Position numbers and translations under genes: made by a program. The notes under the pieces were generated by a model. The model was not told where the DNA came from, did no database searches, and worked only from the letters and a program-made list of their open reading frames with translations. Below, piece by piece: positions 27,488 to 36,600 of a stretch of DNA of 64,000 nucleotides; position 1 is the stretch's first letter; each line of letters opens with the position of its first letter. Location: contig NC_014376.1 of the NCBI RefSeq assembly GCF_000144625.1, forward strand, positions 62,001 through 126,000, in the 5' to 3' direction. The stretch comes from [Clostridium] saccharolyticum WM1 (GTDB lineage Bacteria; Bacillota; Clostridia; Lachnospirales; Lachnospiraceae).

Positions 27488-28585
27488 CTATGAAATATGG
27501 TACCGGATGGTCCTGCTAAAGGGATGGTCCGGAGTGGTGAGCCGGTAACTCTCAGGCAGCAGGTGCATTACATCGGGAATATCCTGTGGTTCCAGTGCAA
27601 CGGCACAGGAGGGGAAAGAGGGTGCGCCGCCGGACAAGGCCATTCCATGGGACAAAAACCCGCCTGAATATAAAACAAGGGCAGGCGCATCCGTCATTAT
27701 TTTCAAGGTCCGGCCCGTCCTCTTATCCCGCAGGATACAGGCCTTTTTTAGCTCTTCGGGCCGTTTTGCAAACCTCAGAGGCCGGAACGTCTGGTTTCTA
27801 TTAAGAATATAGGCGTTATTATATCCCCGTCCAATGGAAAGCTGCTCCTTGCAGACCGGGCTTTTGGCGGACCGGATCCGGGAAAGGAGCTGCCCGGCAT
27901 AGCGGAAATCAAAGACAGTATCTGCCACGGGAATGAGATCCGCCGGAAGATGCTCCTTATTATTTATGCACACGTTGTTGGCAAAAATCTGGATTTCCTG
28001 TTCCAGTCCGGAGACGGAAAAATCACCGGAAAGATTCCAGTAGGTGTGATTGGACATGTTAATATAGGTAGGAGCGTCCGTTGCGGCAGTGTATTCTATG
28101 GTAAGCCAGTTGGTGTCCTCCAGGGTATATCTGGTGTGATAGGTTCTGTTGCCCGGATACCCGTCCAGGCCGTCAGGCTGGAAGGCAGACAGGAGGATGG
28201 AGGCCGATTCCAGTCCGGATGCCACAGACTCTGCCTGCCAAAGGCGGGAGGACAGATGATTAACTCCTCCGTGGAGCTGGTTTTTTCCGTCGTTATTGGA
28301 AAGCCGGTATATCCGGGACCCTACAGGAAGAAGGGCTTCCCCAATTCTTCCGGCATTGGGACCAAGAGTGGTTCCTGCATAGCAGATGCAGCTTTCATAC
28401 TGACCCATATCTTCAAAACCCAGGGTAACGGGCAGCTCCCTGCCGGTTTCATCCCTTATGGCTACCTTTTGAATGGCTGCTCCCAGCGCCGTTACGGTGA
28501 CCGTCATGCCCAGGCTGGTGACCATGTCATAAACCTTATAAGCAGTTCCCTCCTGATTCCATAATTCTCTGGTTTTGATCTTCAT
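27488..28585 (-). CDS. galM: Aldose 1-epimerase (galactose mutarotase)
   Basis: A 365-aa beta-sandwich enzyme interconverting alpha and beta anomers of aldoses such as galactose, glucose and arabinose. Family motifs: TTLGPNAGRIGEA near 77 (substrate Arg/Asn), NNDGKNQLHGGVNHLSSRLW near 101 with a catalytic His region, NMSNHTYWNLSG near 180 with the general-acid His, and ALEPQDIPD near 333 carrying the catalytic-base Glu. An in-frame ATG at 28600 exists, but GGAGG lies between it and the ATG at 28585, so I use 28585. It is divergent from an AraGHF-like transporter and has a copy of the 25-nt AraC-type site upstream. Confidence 0.92.
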   Translation of the reverse strand: MKIKTRELWNQEGTAYKVYDMVTSLGMTVTVTALGAAIQKVAIRDETGRELPVTLGFEDMGQYESCICYAGTTLGPNAGRIGEALLPVGSRIYRLSNNDGKNQLHGGVNHLSSRLWQAESVASGLESASILLSAFQPDGLDGYPGNRTYHTRYTLEDTNWLTIEYTAATDAPTYINMSNHTYWNLSGDFSVSGLEQEIQIFANNVCINNKEHLPADLIPVADTVFDFRYAGQLLSRIRSAKSPVCKEQLSIGRGYNNAYILNRNQTFRPLRFAKRPEELKKACILRDKRTGRTLKIMTDAPALVLYSGGFLSHGMALSGGAPSFPSCAVALEPQDIPDVMHLLPESYRLTTPDHPFSRTIRYHIS

Positions 28586-28608
28586 AAGCATATCCTCCAT
28601 TTAGAACC

Positions 28609-28680
28609 AGTATAAGGATTCTCCTTAAGAAGATGAAGAGGAAAAGATAAGAAGAGCAATTTTTCAAAATGACAGAGCAA
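28609..28680 (-). promoter_or_regulatory. galM promoter -10 with AraC-type site S1
   Basis: TATACT (28614-28609, minus strand) is the likely galM -10. Site S1 at 28656-28680 carries GCAATTTTT, AATGA at positions 13-17 and a terminal GCAA, i.e. all 18 invariant positions of the 25-nt element also found at 28844 and 33557. Its orientation is inverted relative to galM. It lies about -54 to -78 from the predicted start. Confidence 0.55.
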
Positions 28681-28795
28681 GAGGAAGCAATGGACGTATG
28701 AAAATAAACGGCCTGACAGAAAAAACAGGTATGGAAAGAAAGTTTCGGGGCAGGTTTAAGATAAAAGAGGTAATGAATGGCAAGTTTTTGAATGA

Positions 28796-28834
28796 ATACC
28801 AGCCCTTTTGTTGTTTTGGCAGGAGGGCTGGTAT
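28796..28834. repeat. Perfect 10-bp inverted repeat between sites S1 and S2
   Basis: ATACCAGCCC (28796-28805) pairs perfectly with GGGCTGGTAT (28825-28834) around a 19-nt loop. No U-run follows in either direction. It lies in the 363-bp galM/transporter intergenic region, which otherwise holds S1, S2 and two promoters. Confidence 0.6.
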
Positions 28835-28843
28835 AAGATGAAA

Positions 28844-28905
28844 GCAATTTTTTACAATGATTGAGCAAGCCTACGTAATGATGAATTTTGATTACATGAT
28901 ATAAT
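28844..28905 (+). promoter_or_regulatory. Sugar ABC operon promoter with AraC-type site S2
   Basis: S2 (28844-28868) is the second 25-nt element: GCAATTTTT, AATGA at 13-17, GCAA at 22-25. The two GCAA blocks are 21 bp apart in direct orientation, as expected for an AraC-family pair of half-sites. A perfect TATAAT follows at 28900-28905 without a recognisable -35. The site spans -68 to -44, a normal activator position. Confidence 0.7.
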
Positions 28906-28948
28906 TAACCTATGAAAACGTATTGCTGGAATAAAAAGGAGGCAAGGC

Positions 28949-30454
28949 ATGGGGAGTGTATTGGAATTTCAGAATATATCCAAATATTTTCCCGGAGTAA
29001 AGGCGCTGGACCAGGTATCCTTCCAGGCGAACTCCGGGGAGGTTCTGGCGTTTTTAGGGGAAAACGGGGCAGGAAAGTCCACTTTGTTAAAGGTTCTTAA
29101 TGGAGATTACCAGCCTACCGGAGGGAAATATCTTCTGGATGGGGTTGAGAAGCATTTCCAGTCCCCCCATGAGGCCATTGAGGAAGGGATTTCCGTCATA
29201 TATCAGGAGCGGCAGATTCTTCTGGAATTGTCCGTAGCGGAAAACATTTATCTGGGAAGGATGCCTGTGACCAGGCTGGGGTTCATCGATGCCCGTAAGG
29301 CAAATGAGATGACAACAAAAATCATCGCGGATTTTGGCCTTCCCATCAGTCCCACAGCAAAGGTGAAGGATTTAAGCATCGCCTATCAGCAGATGGTGGA
29401 AATTATGAAGGCTTATTCCAGAGAAAATTTAAAAGTGATCTGTTTTGACGAGCCTACGGCCTCTCTGTCGGATTCGGAAATTGAATCCCTGTTTAAGGTT
29501 ATCGGGAAGCTGAAAGAAGAGGGAAAGATCATCATTTATGTGTCTCACCGCATGGACGAGCTTAGGCGGATTACCGATAAGGCGGTAATTTTCAAGGACG
29601 GCCGATATGTGGCTACGGTAGAGACGGGAAAGGTGCCGGAAGCGGAACTGATCCGCATGATGGTGGGCCGTGACCTGGGAGATATCTACAGAAACTTGGA
29701 CAGGAACAAGGTTATGGGCGAAGTGCTTCTGGAGGTGAAAAACTTATCCTCAGACTATGTGAAAGAGAATTCCTTTGTGCTGCGAAGGGGAGAGGTGCTG
29801 GGTTTTTCCGGCCTTGTGGGGGCGGGAAGGACTGAGCTTATGCGGGCCATTATCGGAGCAGATGAGGCAAAAAGCGGTGAGATTTATCTGGAAGGAAAGA
29901 AAATTCACAACCGTTCCCCTCATGAAGCCATGGAGCACGGGATCGTCCTGGTGCCGGAGGACCGGAAGATGCAAGGCATCCTTTCAAATTTAAGCGTCAG
30001 CGACAACATGAACATTGCCATGCTGGATGTCAATTCCAGCAAGCTGGGGTTTGTCAGCCGGGAAAAGGAAGAGAAGCTGGCCTTGAACGGAATCCGGGAC
30101 TTTAAGATCAAGACTTCGTCTCCTGACAAAAAAATCGTGGAGCTTTCCGGCGGAAACCAGCAGAAATGCATTGTGGCCCGCTGGATCAGCACCAATCCAA
30201 AGGTGCTGATCTTAGATGAACCCACCAAGGGAATTGACGTAGGCGCCAAATCTGAATTTTATCATATGATCTGTAAATTTGCCAGGGAAGGACTGGGGAT
30301 CATTCTGATATCCTCCGAGCTTCCTGAGGTGATCGGCCTGTCAGACCGGATCATTGTGATGAAATCATTGAGAATCACAGGAGAAATAGCGGCGGCGGAA
30401 GCGACCGAAAGCAAGCTTCTGAGCCTGGGTATGATTGGGGAGGTACAGGAATAA
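28949..30454 (+). CDS. Sugar ABC transporter, double ATPase subunit (AraG/MglA/RbsA type)
   Basis: A 501-aa CUT2 ATPase with two fused nucleotide-binding domains on the cytoplasmic face. The first has Walker A GENGAGKST (near 37), the Q-loop YQERQ and Walker B ICFDEPTASLSDSE (near 161). The second has the degenerate Walker A GLVGAGRTE near 291, signature LSGGNQQK near 398 and Walker B LILDEPTKGID near 420. The start is at ATG 28949 after AAAAGGAGGCAAGGC. Its stop codon overlaps the permease start by one base. The binding protein downstream is AraF-like, so L-arabinose or a related aldose is a likely substrate. Confidence 0.93.
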   Translation: MGSVLEFQNISKYFPGVKALDQVSFQANSGEVLAFLGENGAGKSTLLKVLNGDYQPTGGKYLLDGVEKHFQSPHEAIEEGISVIYQERQILLELSVAENIYLGRMPVTRLGFIDARKANEMTTKIIADFGLPISPTAKVKDLSIAYQQMVEIMKAYSRENLKVICFDEPTASLSDSEIESLFKVIGKLKEEGKIIIYVSHRMDELRRITDKAVIFKDGRYVATVETGKVPEAELIRMMVGRDLGDIYRNLDRNKVMGEVLLEVKNLSSDYVKENSFVLRRGEVLGFSGLVGAGRTELMRAIIGADEAKSGEIYLEGKKIHNRSPHEAMEHGIVLVPEDRKMQGILSNLSVSDNMNIAMLDVNSSKLGFVSREKEEKLALNGIRDFKIKTSSPDKKIVELSGGNQQKCIVARWISTNPKVLILDEPTKGIDVGAKSEFYHMICKFAREGLGIILISSELPEVIGLSDRIIVMKSLRITGEIAAAEATESKLLSLGMIGEVQE

Positions 30455-31440
30455 TGGAAAAAAACATCAAAAACAGAATCAAAATTAACGGTGACAAGAT
30501 CGTACTGCTGGCAGCAATCGTAGTAGTATTCGGGCTTTTCACCTCTCTGAACAGGAATTTTCTTTCGGTTACCAACTTGATCAATATTTTGGTGGCGGCT
30601 TCCCTGGTGGGGTTGGTGGCTGTGGGTCATACATATTTGATCATTGCAGGGCAAAATGACTTGTCCCCCGGCTCCGTGGCAGCATTTTCCGGCGTTGCGG
30701 CGGCTCTGCTGGTGGGAAAAGGGGTTCCCTTCGGTGCTGCGGTGCTTCTGACCATTGCTGGCGGGGTTCTCATGGGACTTTTCAATTCCTTTATGGTAAA
30801 CAGGATTCATCTGGAGGCATTTATTGCAACTCTGGTGACCCAGTCCATTATCAGGGGGTTTGCCTATATCATATGCGGCGGAAAACCAATTTCCATCAGC
30901 AACAAAACCTTTCTTATTCTGGGAAAGGCCAGGATACTGAATATTCCCCTTTCCGTATGGATTATGGTGATCTGCATCATCATCTTCGGGATCATCCTGT
31001 CCAAAACCAAATTCGGAAGAAGCGTCTATGCCATCGGCGGCAGCATGGAGGCCGCCAGACTGGCCGGATTAAATCCCCAAAGGATCATTGCCACCTGCTA
31101 TGTAATGATGGGCGTCCTTTGCTCCATCGGCGGGATTATATTTGCGGCTCGTATGAATTCCGGCCAGCCGGCAGCCAATGTGAATCTGGAATTTGACGCC
31201 ATTACAGCGGTAATTTTAGGCGGTGTATCCTTTATTGGCGGAGTGGGAAATATGGGAGGAACCATTCTTGGTATTATATTGATCCAGTCCTTTAATACGG
31301 GTCTTACCATGGTAAATGTCCCCAGCTTCTGGCAGTTTGTGGCAAAGGGAGGCCTTCTCTTATTCGCTCTGGCAACGGATTATATGAGAAAGCAGAAAAG
31401 AGAGAGGGATTTATTGGCAGCATCCATGAAGAATTTATAG
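30454..31440 (+). CDS. Sugar ABC transporter permease (AraH/RbsC type)
   Basis: A 328-aa CUT2 permease with eight to ten predicted membrane helices, the first near 17-40. Family signatures: GQNDLSPGSVAAFSGV near 66 (the usual G-DLSVG-motif), EAFIATLVTQSIIRGFAYII near 123, GRSVYAIGGSMEAARLAGLN near 188 and LGGVSFIGGVGNMGGTILG near 251. It overlaps the ATPase stop codon (TAATG). Together with 28949-30454 and 31509-32585 it makes a complete CUT2 importer. A perfect palindrome separates it from the binding-protein gene. Confidence 0.93.
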   Translation: MEKNIKNRIKINGDKIVLLAAIVVVFGLFTSLNRNFLSVTNLINILVAASLVGLVAVGHTYLIIAGQNDLSPGSVAAFSGVAAALLVGKGVPFGAAVLLTIAGGVLMGLFNSFMVNRIHLEAFIATLVTQSIIRGFAYIICGGKPISISNKTFLILGKARILNIPLSVWIMVICIIIFGIILSKTKFGRSVYAIGGSMEAARLAGLNPQRIIATCYVMMGVLCSIGGIIFAARMNSGQPAANVNLEFDAITAVILGGVSFIGGVGNMGGTILGIILIQSFNTGLTMVNVPSFWQFVAKGGLLLFALATDYMRKQKRERDLLAASMKNL

Positions 31441-31450
31441 GTGTTCCATA

Positions 31451-31468
31451 GAAAACCTGCAGGTTTTC
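31451..31468 (+). terminator. Perfect 18-bp palindrome between permease and binding-protein genes
   Basis: GAAAACCTG directly abuts CAGGTTTTC, a perfect 9+9 palindrome followed by TTTC. It probably acts as an RNA processing or stability element for uneven expression inside the operon. Confidence 0.55.
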
Positions 31469-31508
31469 TTTCAATAAAGCAAAAACTATAACAGGAGGAT
31501 TACAAATC

Positions 31509-32585
31509 ATGAAAAAAACAGCAGTCATTATTTTGGCAGCAGCAATGGCAATGGGGTTGACAGCCTGCAGCGGATTTTCCGCTGAAGAGCCGGCGGCAAC
31601 CACAAAGGCAGGTACCACAGAGACAACGGCAGCCGGTACCCAGGCGGAAGAAAAGACCCAGGCGCAGGCAGGAGGGAAGGGCGTTGTTTACGGAATTTAC
31701 AAGGCCGGGGATCAGACCTGGTTCATTGACGAAGGGGCGGCGGCCCAGAAAGTGGTGGAGGAAAAGGGCGACGAGTTTATCTATGTAGATGCGAAAATGA
31801 ACCCGGAAGAATACTTAAAGGCCATTGACAATGCCATTGCCAATAAGGCCAAGGGAATCGTTACCTGCATCCCGGACCAAACCATGTCCCAGGCCGTTGT
31901 TGATAAATGCAAGGAAGCGGGCATCCCCATTATAGCGGCTGATGACGCGCTTCAGACGGAGGCGGGAGAAAAAATCGCTCCATGGGTCGGCATTAACGCT
32001 TACGTAATCGGACAGGCCAACGGCCAGTGGCTGGCGGATTATGCCAATAAAAATAATCTGGCACAAGATCCGGACTGCGGACTGCTGATTCTCACCATGG
32101 ACACGGTTTCCTCCTGTGTTCCCCGGGCGGAAGGCGAATATGACAAGTTTACGGAAGCCTGCCCTGATTTTGGGAAAGAGAAGATTTTCAAAGCGGATTA
32201 TGACGGAACCACGGATAAGGGAAATGTAGCCGCCACATCCGTCTTTACCGCCCATCCGGAAATCAAGAAATGGCTGGTAACAGGAGCCAATGAGGAAGGC
32301 ACCATCGGTGCAGTCCGCGCCTTAGAGAGCGCAGGCCTGGATGCCAATGCAACGGTAGTAGGCCTGGGAGCTTATATGGCAAAGGATGAATGGAACAACA
32401 AGGGAGCTGACGGAACCTGTATGAAGGCAGCCGCTTACTTTTCTTCCGATTCTGTAGGAGCAGGCTCGGTCAATGTTTTATACGATGTGGTCAGCGGAAA
32501 AGAGGTTCCAATGGAGACAGCCGTAGATGCAGTGATCGTTACCCCCGAAAATTACAAGGAAGTGATGGGGAAAGCAGCGGAATAA
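31509..32585 (+). CDS. Sugar-binding lipoprotein of a CUT2 ABC transporter (AraF-like)
   Basis: A 358-aa secreted receptor. The signal peptide ends in LTAC with the lipidated Cys near 20, followed by a Thr/Ala-rich linker to about 55. The type-I periplasmic-binding fold follows. Several stretches parallel E. coli AraF: IDNAIANKAKGIVTCIPD near 98, IIAADDALQTEAGEKIAPWVG near 139, HPEIKKWLVTGANEEGTIG near 253, and a C-terminal VIVTPENYKE. From this resemblance L-arabinose or another aldose (galactose, fucose) is the likely ligand, and the divergent galM agrees with this. RBS CAGGAGG. The gene ends at a bidirectional terminator. Confidence 0.88.
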   Translation: MKKTAVIILAAAMAMGLTACSGFSAEEPAATTKAGTTETTAAGTQAEEKTQAQAGGKGVVYGIYKAGDQTWFIDEGAAAQKVVEEKGDEFIYVDAKMNPEEYLKAIDNAIANKAKGIVTCIPDQTMSQAVVDKCKEAGIPIIAADDALQTEAGEKIAPWVGINAYVIGQANGQWLADYANKNNLAQDPDCGLLILTMDTVSSCVPRAEGEYDKFTEACPDFGKEKIFKADYDGTTDKGNVAATSVFTAHPEIKKWLVTGANEEGTIGAVRALESAGLDANATVVGLGAYMAKDEWNNKGADGTCMKAAAYFSSDSVGAGSVNVLYDVVSGKEVPMETAVDAVIVTPENYKEVMGKAAE

Positions 32586-32612
32586 ACCGATTTGCCCGGT
32601 GATGAAAAAAGC

Positions 32613-32633
32613 AGCCTCTGCAATGCAGAGGCT
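32613..32633. terminator. Bidirectional terminator between the binding-protein and araC-type genes
   Basis: AGCCTCTGC (32613-32621) pairs perfectly with GCAGAGGCT (32625-32633) around AAT. CTTTTT follows on the plus strand and TTTTTT on the minus strand (complement of 32605-32610). Confidence 0.9.
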
Positions 32634-32638
32634 CTTTT

Positions 32639-33487
32639 TCAGTTTCTGATAGAAAAACGGTATTGGGAAGGAGTGATTCCCGTCTCTTTCTTAAAGGTAG
32701 TGCAAAAGCTGCTTTCACTGGTAAAGCCTGTGCTGAAGCAGATGTCCTTAATGGAGATGTCAGAGGACTTTAAAAGGAACTTGGCATTGTTGACCCTGGC
32801 AGCGATCACATATTCGTGAGGTGAAAATCCGGATTCCTTTTTAAACAGCCTGCTGAAATAAAAGGGGCTTAAGGAGGCCTGGTCCGCCATATCCTTCAGG
32901 GTGAGGGGATCGGTCAGATGTTCGCTGATGTAGGCAATGGTATCCTCAATGATGCTGGAAGAGACGTTTTCGGAATGCTCATTGTCTCTGTTAACCAAAA
33001 GCTCCGTTAGGATATTAACAATGTAATTGTTCAGCCAGGCCTCTTTTGTGGAAATACATTCCCGGAACTGCAGATAAATTTTGTGGAGATATTTTTCCAG
33101 ACGGTAGGTATCCCTTAAGGAGATGACCGGAGGGCCGCCATCCAGGATTGCTTCATAATATCCTGCCCCGCCTTTGCCGTCAAAATGAAGCCATTCCGCT
33201 TCCCAGCCCTTTGATGTCCAGTAGGCGTGAGGCTCATAGCAGTTTAATAATACTACTTGTCCTGGGCCTGCGTTATAGATTCGTCCTCCTGTCTCCACCT
33301 GGCATTCTCCCCTTCGGATGAACATGATGAGGAAACTGTCATAGGCATTCCGATGAAGGGAATAGCCGGGTTCGTACCGGAAAAGTCCCATATTGATAGG
33401 ATATAAGAAGATTTTTTTGGCCAGGGCACTGGGGGTGTATACATAATAATCAGATCCTGAAATGACCCCTCGTTCTGTAGACAGCAT
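32639..33487 (-). CDS. AraC-family transcriptional regulator
   Basis: A 282-aa regulator with an N-terminal cupin-type sugar-sensing domain (about 30-160, including GGRIYNAGPGQVVLLNCYEPHAY) and a C-terminal pair of helix-turn-helix motifs (about 185-280: LTLKDMADQASLSPFYFSRLFKKE and ISIKDICFSTGFTSESSFCTTFKKETG). This is the AraC arrangement. The start at 33487 follows GGAGGGCCC. It is divergent from the DUF5107 gene, and the 25-nt site S3 lies centrally between them, at about -46 to -70 of both promoters. By position it probably controls galM, the AraGHF-like transporter, the DUF5107 gene and itself. Confidence 0.9.
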   Translation of the reverse strand: MLSTERGVISGSDYYVYTPSALAKKIFLYPINMGLFRYEPGYSLHRNAYDSFLIMFIRRGECQVETGGRIYNAGPGQVVLLNCYEPHAYWTSKGWEAEWLHFDGKGGAGYYEAILDGGPPVISLRDTYRLEKYLHKIYLQFRECISTKEAWLNNYIVNILTELLVNRDNEHSENVSSSIIEDTIAYISEHLTDPLTLKDMADQASLSPFYFSRLFKKESGFSPHEYVIAARVNNAKFLLKSSDISIKDICFSTGFTSESSFCTTFKKETGITPSQYRFSIRN

Positions 33488-33517
33488 ACATGGGCCCTCC
33501 TTTCTTTCTATGAAACC

Positions 33518-33546
33518 ATTATAGAAAAAAAACGGTAATTCGTCAA
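33518..33546 (-). promoter_or_regulatory. Promoter of the AraC-type regulator
   Basis: Minus-strand TTGACG (33546-33541), 17-bp spacer, TATAAT (33523-33518). Transcription would start near 33511, with site S3 just upstream of the -35. Confidence 0.8.
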
Positions 33547-33556
33547 TTGTATTAAA

Positions 33557-33619
33557 GCAATTTTTATAAATGAATAGGCAACTAAATGTAATGAAAATAA
33601 GAATAAAAGGTTATATAGT
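33557..33619 (+). promoter_or_regulatory. AraC-type site S3 and DUF5107 gene promoter
   Basis: S3 (33557-33581) repeats the 25-nt element (GCAATTTTT, AATGA at 13-17, GCAA at 22-25). TATAGT at 33614-33619 is the probable -10. The gap between S3 and the -10 is 32 bp, against 31 bp between S2 and its -10, so the same activator geometry is preserved. Confidence 0.65.
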
Positions 33620-33649
33620 ATAGGCAAGAACTAAAAAGGAGGTCTAAGA

Positions 33650-36600
33650 ATGGAAGCAGTAAAAATTTGGGAGGAATCCATGGTCATACCCACCTATGAG
33701 GTGGGGGAAGCAGATAAAAATCCGATGTTTCTGGAAAGCCGTGTTTATCAGGGTAGCTCGGGAAAGATTTATCCGTATCCTACCATTGAGAAGATCTATG
33801 ATACCAGGATAGATAAAGCCTATCAGGCAGTATGGCTGGAAAATGAATATTTGAAGGTAATGATACTCCCGGAGCTGGGCGGAAGGATCCAGCGGGCCTT
33901 TGATAAAACCAACCATTATGATTTCGTCTATTACAATCACGTTATAAAACCTGCCCTGGTAGGGCTTTGCGGCCCCTGGATCAGCGGCGGGATCGAATTT
34001 AACTGGCCCCAGCACCACCGGCCTACCACCTTTTCCCCTGTGGACTATATGCTGATAGAAAATGAGGATGGTTCCAAAACCTGCCGGGTCTGCGACGTGG
34101 ACCAAATGTACGGAACCAAGGGGGAGGCCAGTTTCACTCTGTATCCGGGAAAGGCTTATATAGAAATAAAGGGCCAGCTTTACAATCCAACGCCGCTGCC
34201 CCAGACCTTTTTATGGTGGGCTAATCCGGCAGTCCCGGTCAATGATTACACCCAGTCTGTTTTCCCGCCGGATGTCCATGCTGTCATGGACCACGGAAAA
34301 CGGGATGTATCCCGTTTTCCCATTGCTACGGGCGTATATTATAAGCATGACTACAGCCAAGGCGTAGACATTTCCCGTTATAAAAATATCCCGGTCCCCA
34401 CCTCTTACATGGCTGAAAAGAGTGAGTTTAACTTTGTAGGCGGCTATGATTACCAGGTAGGGGCAGGTATACTTCATGTGGCGGACCATCACATTTCCCC
34501 GGGCAAGAAGCAGTGGACCTGGGGCTGCGGCGATTTCGGAAAGGCCTGGGACCGGAATTTAACCGATGAAGACGGTCCTTACATTGAGCTGATGACCGGA
34601 GTCTACACCGATAACCAGCCGGATTTCACCTGGCTAAAGCCCATGGAGGAAAAAACTTTTACCCAGTATTTCATGCCTTATAAAGCCGTTGGCCCTGTAA
34701 AAAACGCCTCCATTCACGCCGTCATAAACTTAGAGACAAGGGAAAATGAGATCCATATCCTGGCATACGGAACTCAGGAGTATCCTCATGGGAGAATACT
34801 GCTGACTTACGGCAAGGAGACGCTGCTAGATGAGACTACCCTCCTTTCTCCGGTTCATACCTATGAAAAGACGCTGCATACCTATGTGGAGGATGAGACA
34901 AGGCTGACCCTTAAGGTGCTTTCCGGCGGAAGGGAGCTGGTTTCCTATACGCCTTTAAAGAAAGAAGTCCCAGAGCTGCCAAGTCCCGCCAAGGCGGCCG
35001 GTGACCCGGAAAAAATCATGACAAATGAAGAACTGTATCTGACCGGGCTTCATATTGAGCAGTACCGCCACGCCACTTACCGGCCGGACCCCTATTACAT
35101 AGAAGGCTTAAAAAGGGATCCTGGGGATATGCGCATTAATAACGCTTACGGCTCCCTGCTTCTGGCCAGAGGCTGTTTTGAGGAGGCTGAGGAGCATTTT
35201 AAGAAAGCACTGAAACGGGCAGTCTGGAAAAACCCCAATCCTTACGATTCAGAACCTTGCTACAATCTGGGCCTTGCACTTTTGTATCAGGGGAAGACGG
35301 AGAAAGCCTTTGACGCTTTTTATAAGGCCACCTGGTCCGGCCAGCAGCAGGAGATGGGCTTTTATTACCTGTCCTGTATTGAATCTATGAGGGGAAATTA
35401 CGAAAGCGCCCTGGAGCTTGTGGAAAAGGGACTGGTGAGAAATACCCATAATGTAAAGGCCAGAGCCTTAAAAGCTTATCTTCTTCGCAGGCTGGGCAGG
35501 ACCGCAGAGGCCAGGGCCCTCATTGGGGAGAATCTGAAGGTGGATTCCTTTGATTATGTATCCCGGCTGGAGTCTGCATATCTGGAACCTGACCGTCAGG
35601 CGGAAATCAGGACAAAGATCAGCCGGCTGGCCAGAGGCTTTCACGAAAACTACTTAATGGCAGCCCGGCATTATGGGGAGTTTGGCGCATATGAAGCCGC
35701 TGTCCAGACTCTGGATCAGTGTTCCCGGAAATGGCCCATGGTCTATTACTATAAGGCTTATTATCAGGAGCTTATGGGAAGAGACAGTACAGAAGCCTTA
35801 AAGCAGGCAGAGGACTGCTCCACGGATTACTGTTTTCCCAATAAGCTGGAGGACATTCTGGTGTTAAAGCTTGCAACGGAAAAGAACCCGGAAGGGGCTA
35901 ATGCCTATTATTATCTTGGGAATTTATATTATGATAAGCTTCAGTACCGTACCGCTCTTTCTTACTGGGAACAGTCCGCCCGGTTAAATCCCCGGTTCCC
36001 AACGGTATGGAGAAATTTATCACTGGCTTATTACAACAAGGAAAAGGACAGGGAAAGAGCCAAAACGGCCATGGAAACGGCCTATGGCTTAAATCCCGCC
36101 GATGCCAGGATCTTTCTGGAGCTGGATCAGCTTTACAAAAAGCTGGATATGCCGGCAGCGGAACGCCTGGAAAGATATGAGGCCGCAAGAGATGTATTTA
36201 TGAAGCGTGACGACCTGATGATTGAATATGCGACCCTTTTAAATCTTCTGGGCCGCTACGGAGAGGCGTATGAATTCATTATGAACCACAAATTCCATCC
36301 CTGGGAAGGCGGGGAAGGAAAGGTGACCGCCCAGTATGTGGTATCCCTTGTGGAGCTGGCCAGGCAGGCTATGGATGAAAAGGAATGGGACAGGGCAAAA
36401 GAATACCTGACAAAGGCCCTAAAGTACCCGGAGAACCTGGGAGAAGGGAAACTGGAAGGCACCAAGGATAATCATATCAACTACTATCTGGGCGTGGTTA
36501 TGGAAAACCTGGGAAGAGCAGAGGAAGCAAGAGCATATTTTGAAATGGCTTGCGTAGGAACCGATGAACCGTCGGGCATGATGTATTACAATGACCAGCC

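Noticed and set aside
28536..28868. 110-codon minus-strand frame running into galM
   Set aside because: It crosses the regulatory region with S1 and S2 and overlaps the galM start in another frame. No ribosome site.
28913..28926. CcpA cre-like sequence TGAAAACGTATTGC at the transporter promoter start
   Set aside because: Its second half departs from the cre consensus and it lacks symmetry, so catabolite control cannot be claimed.
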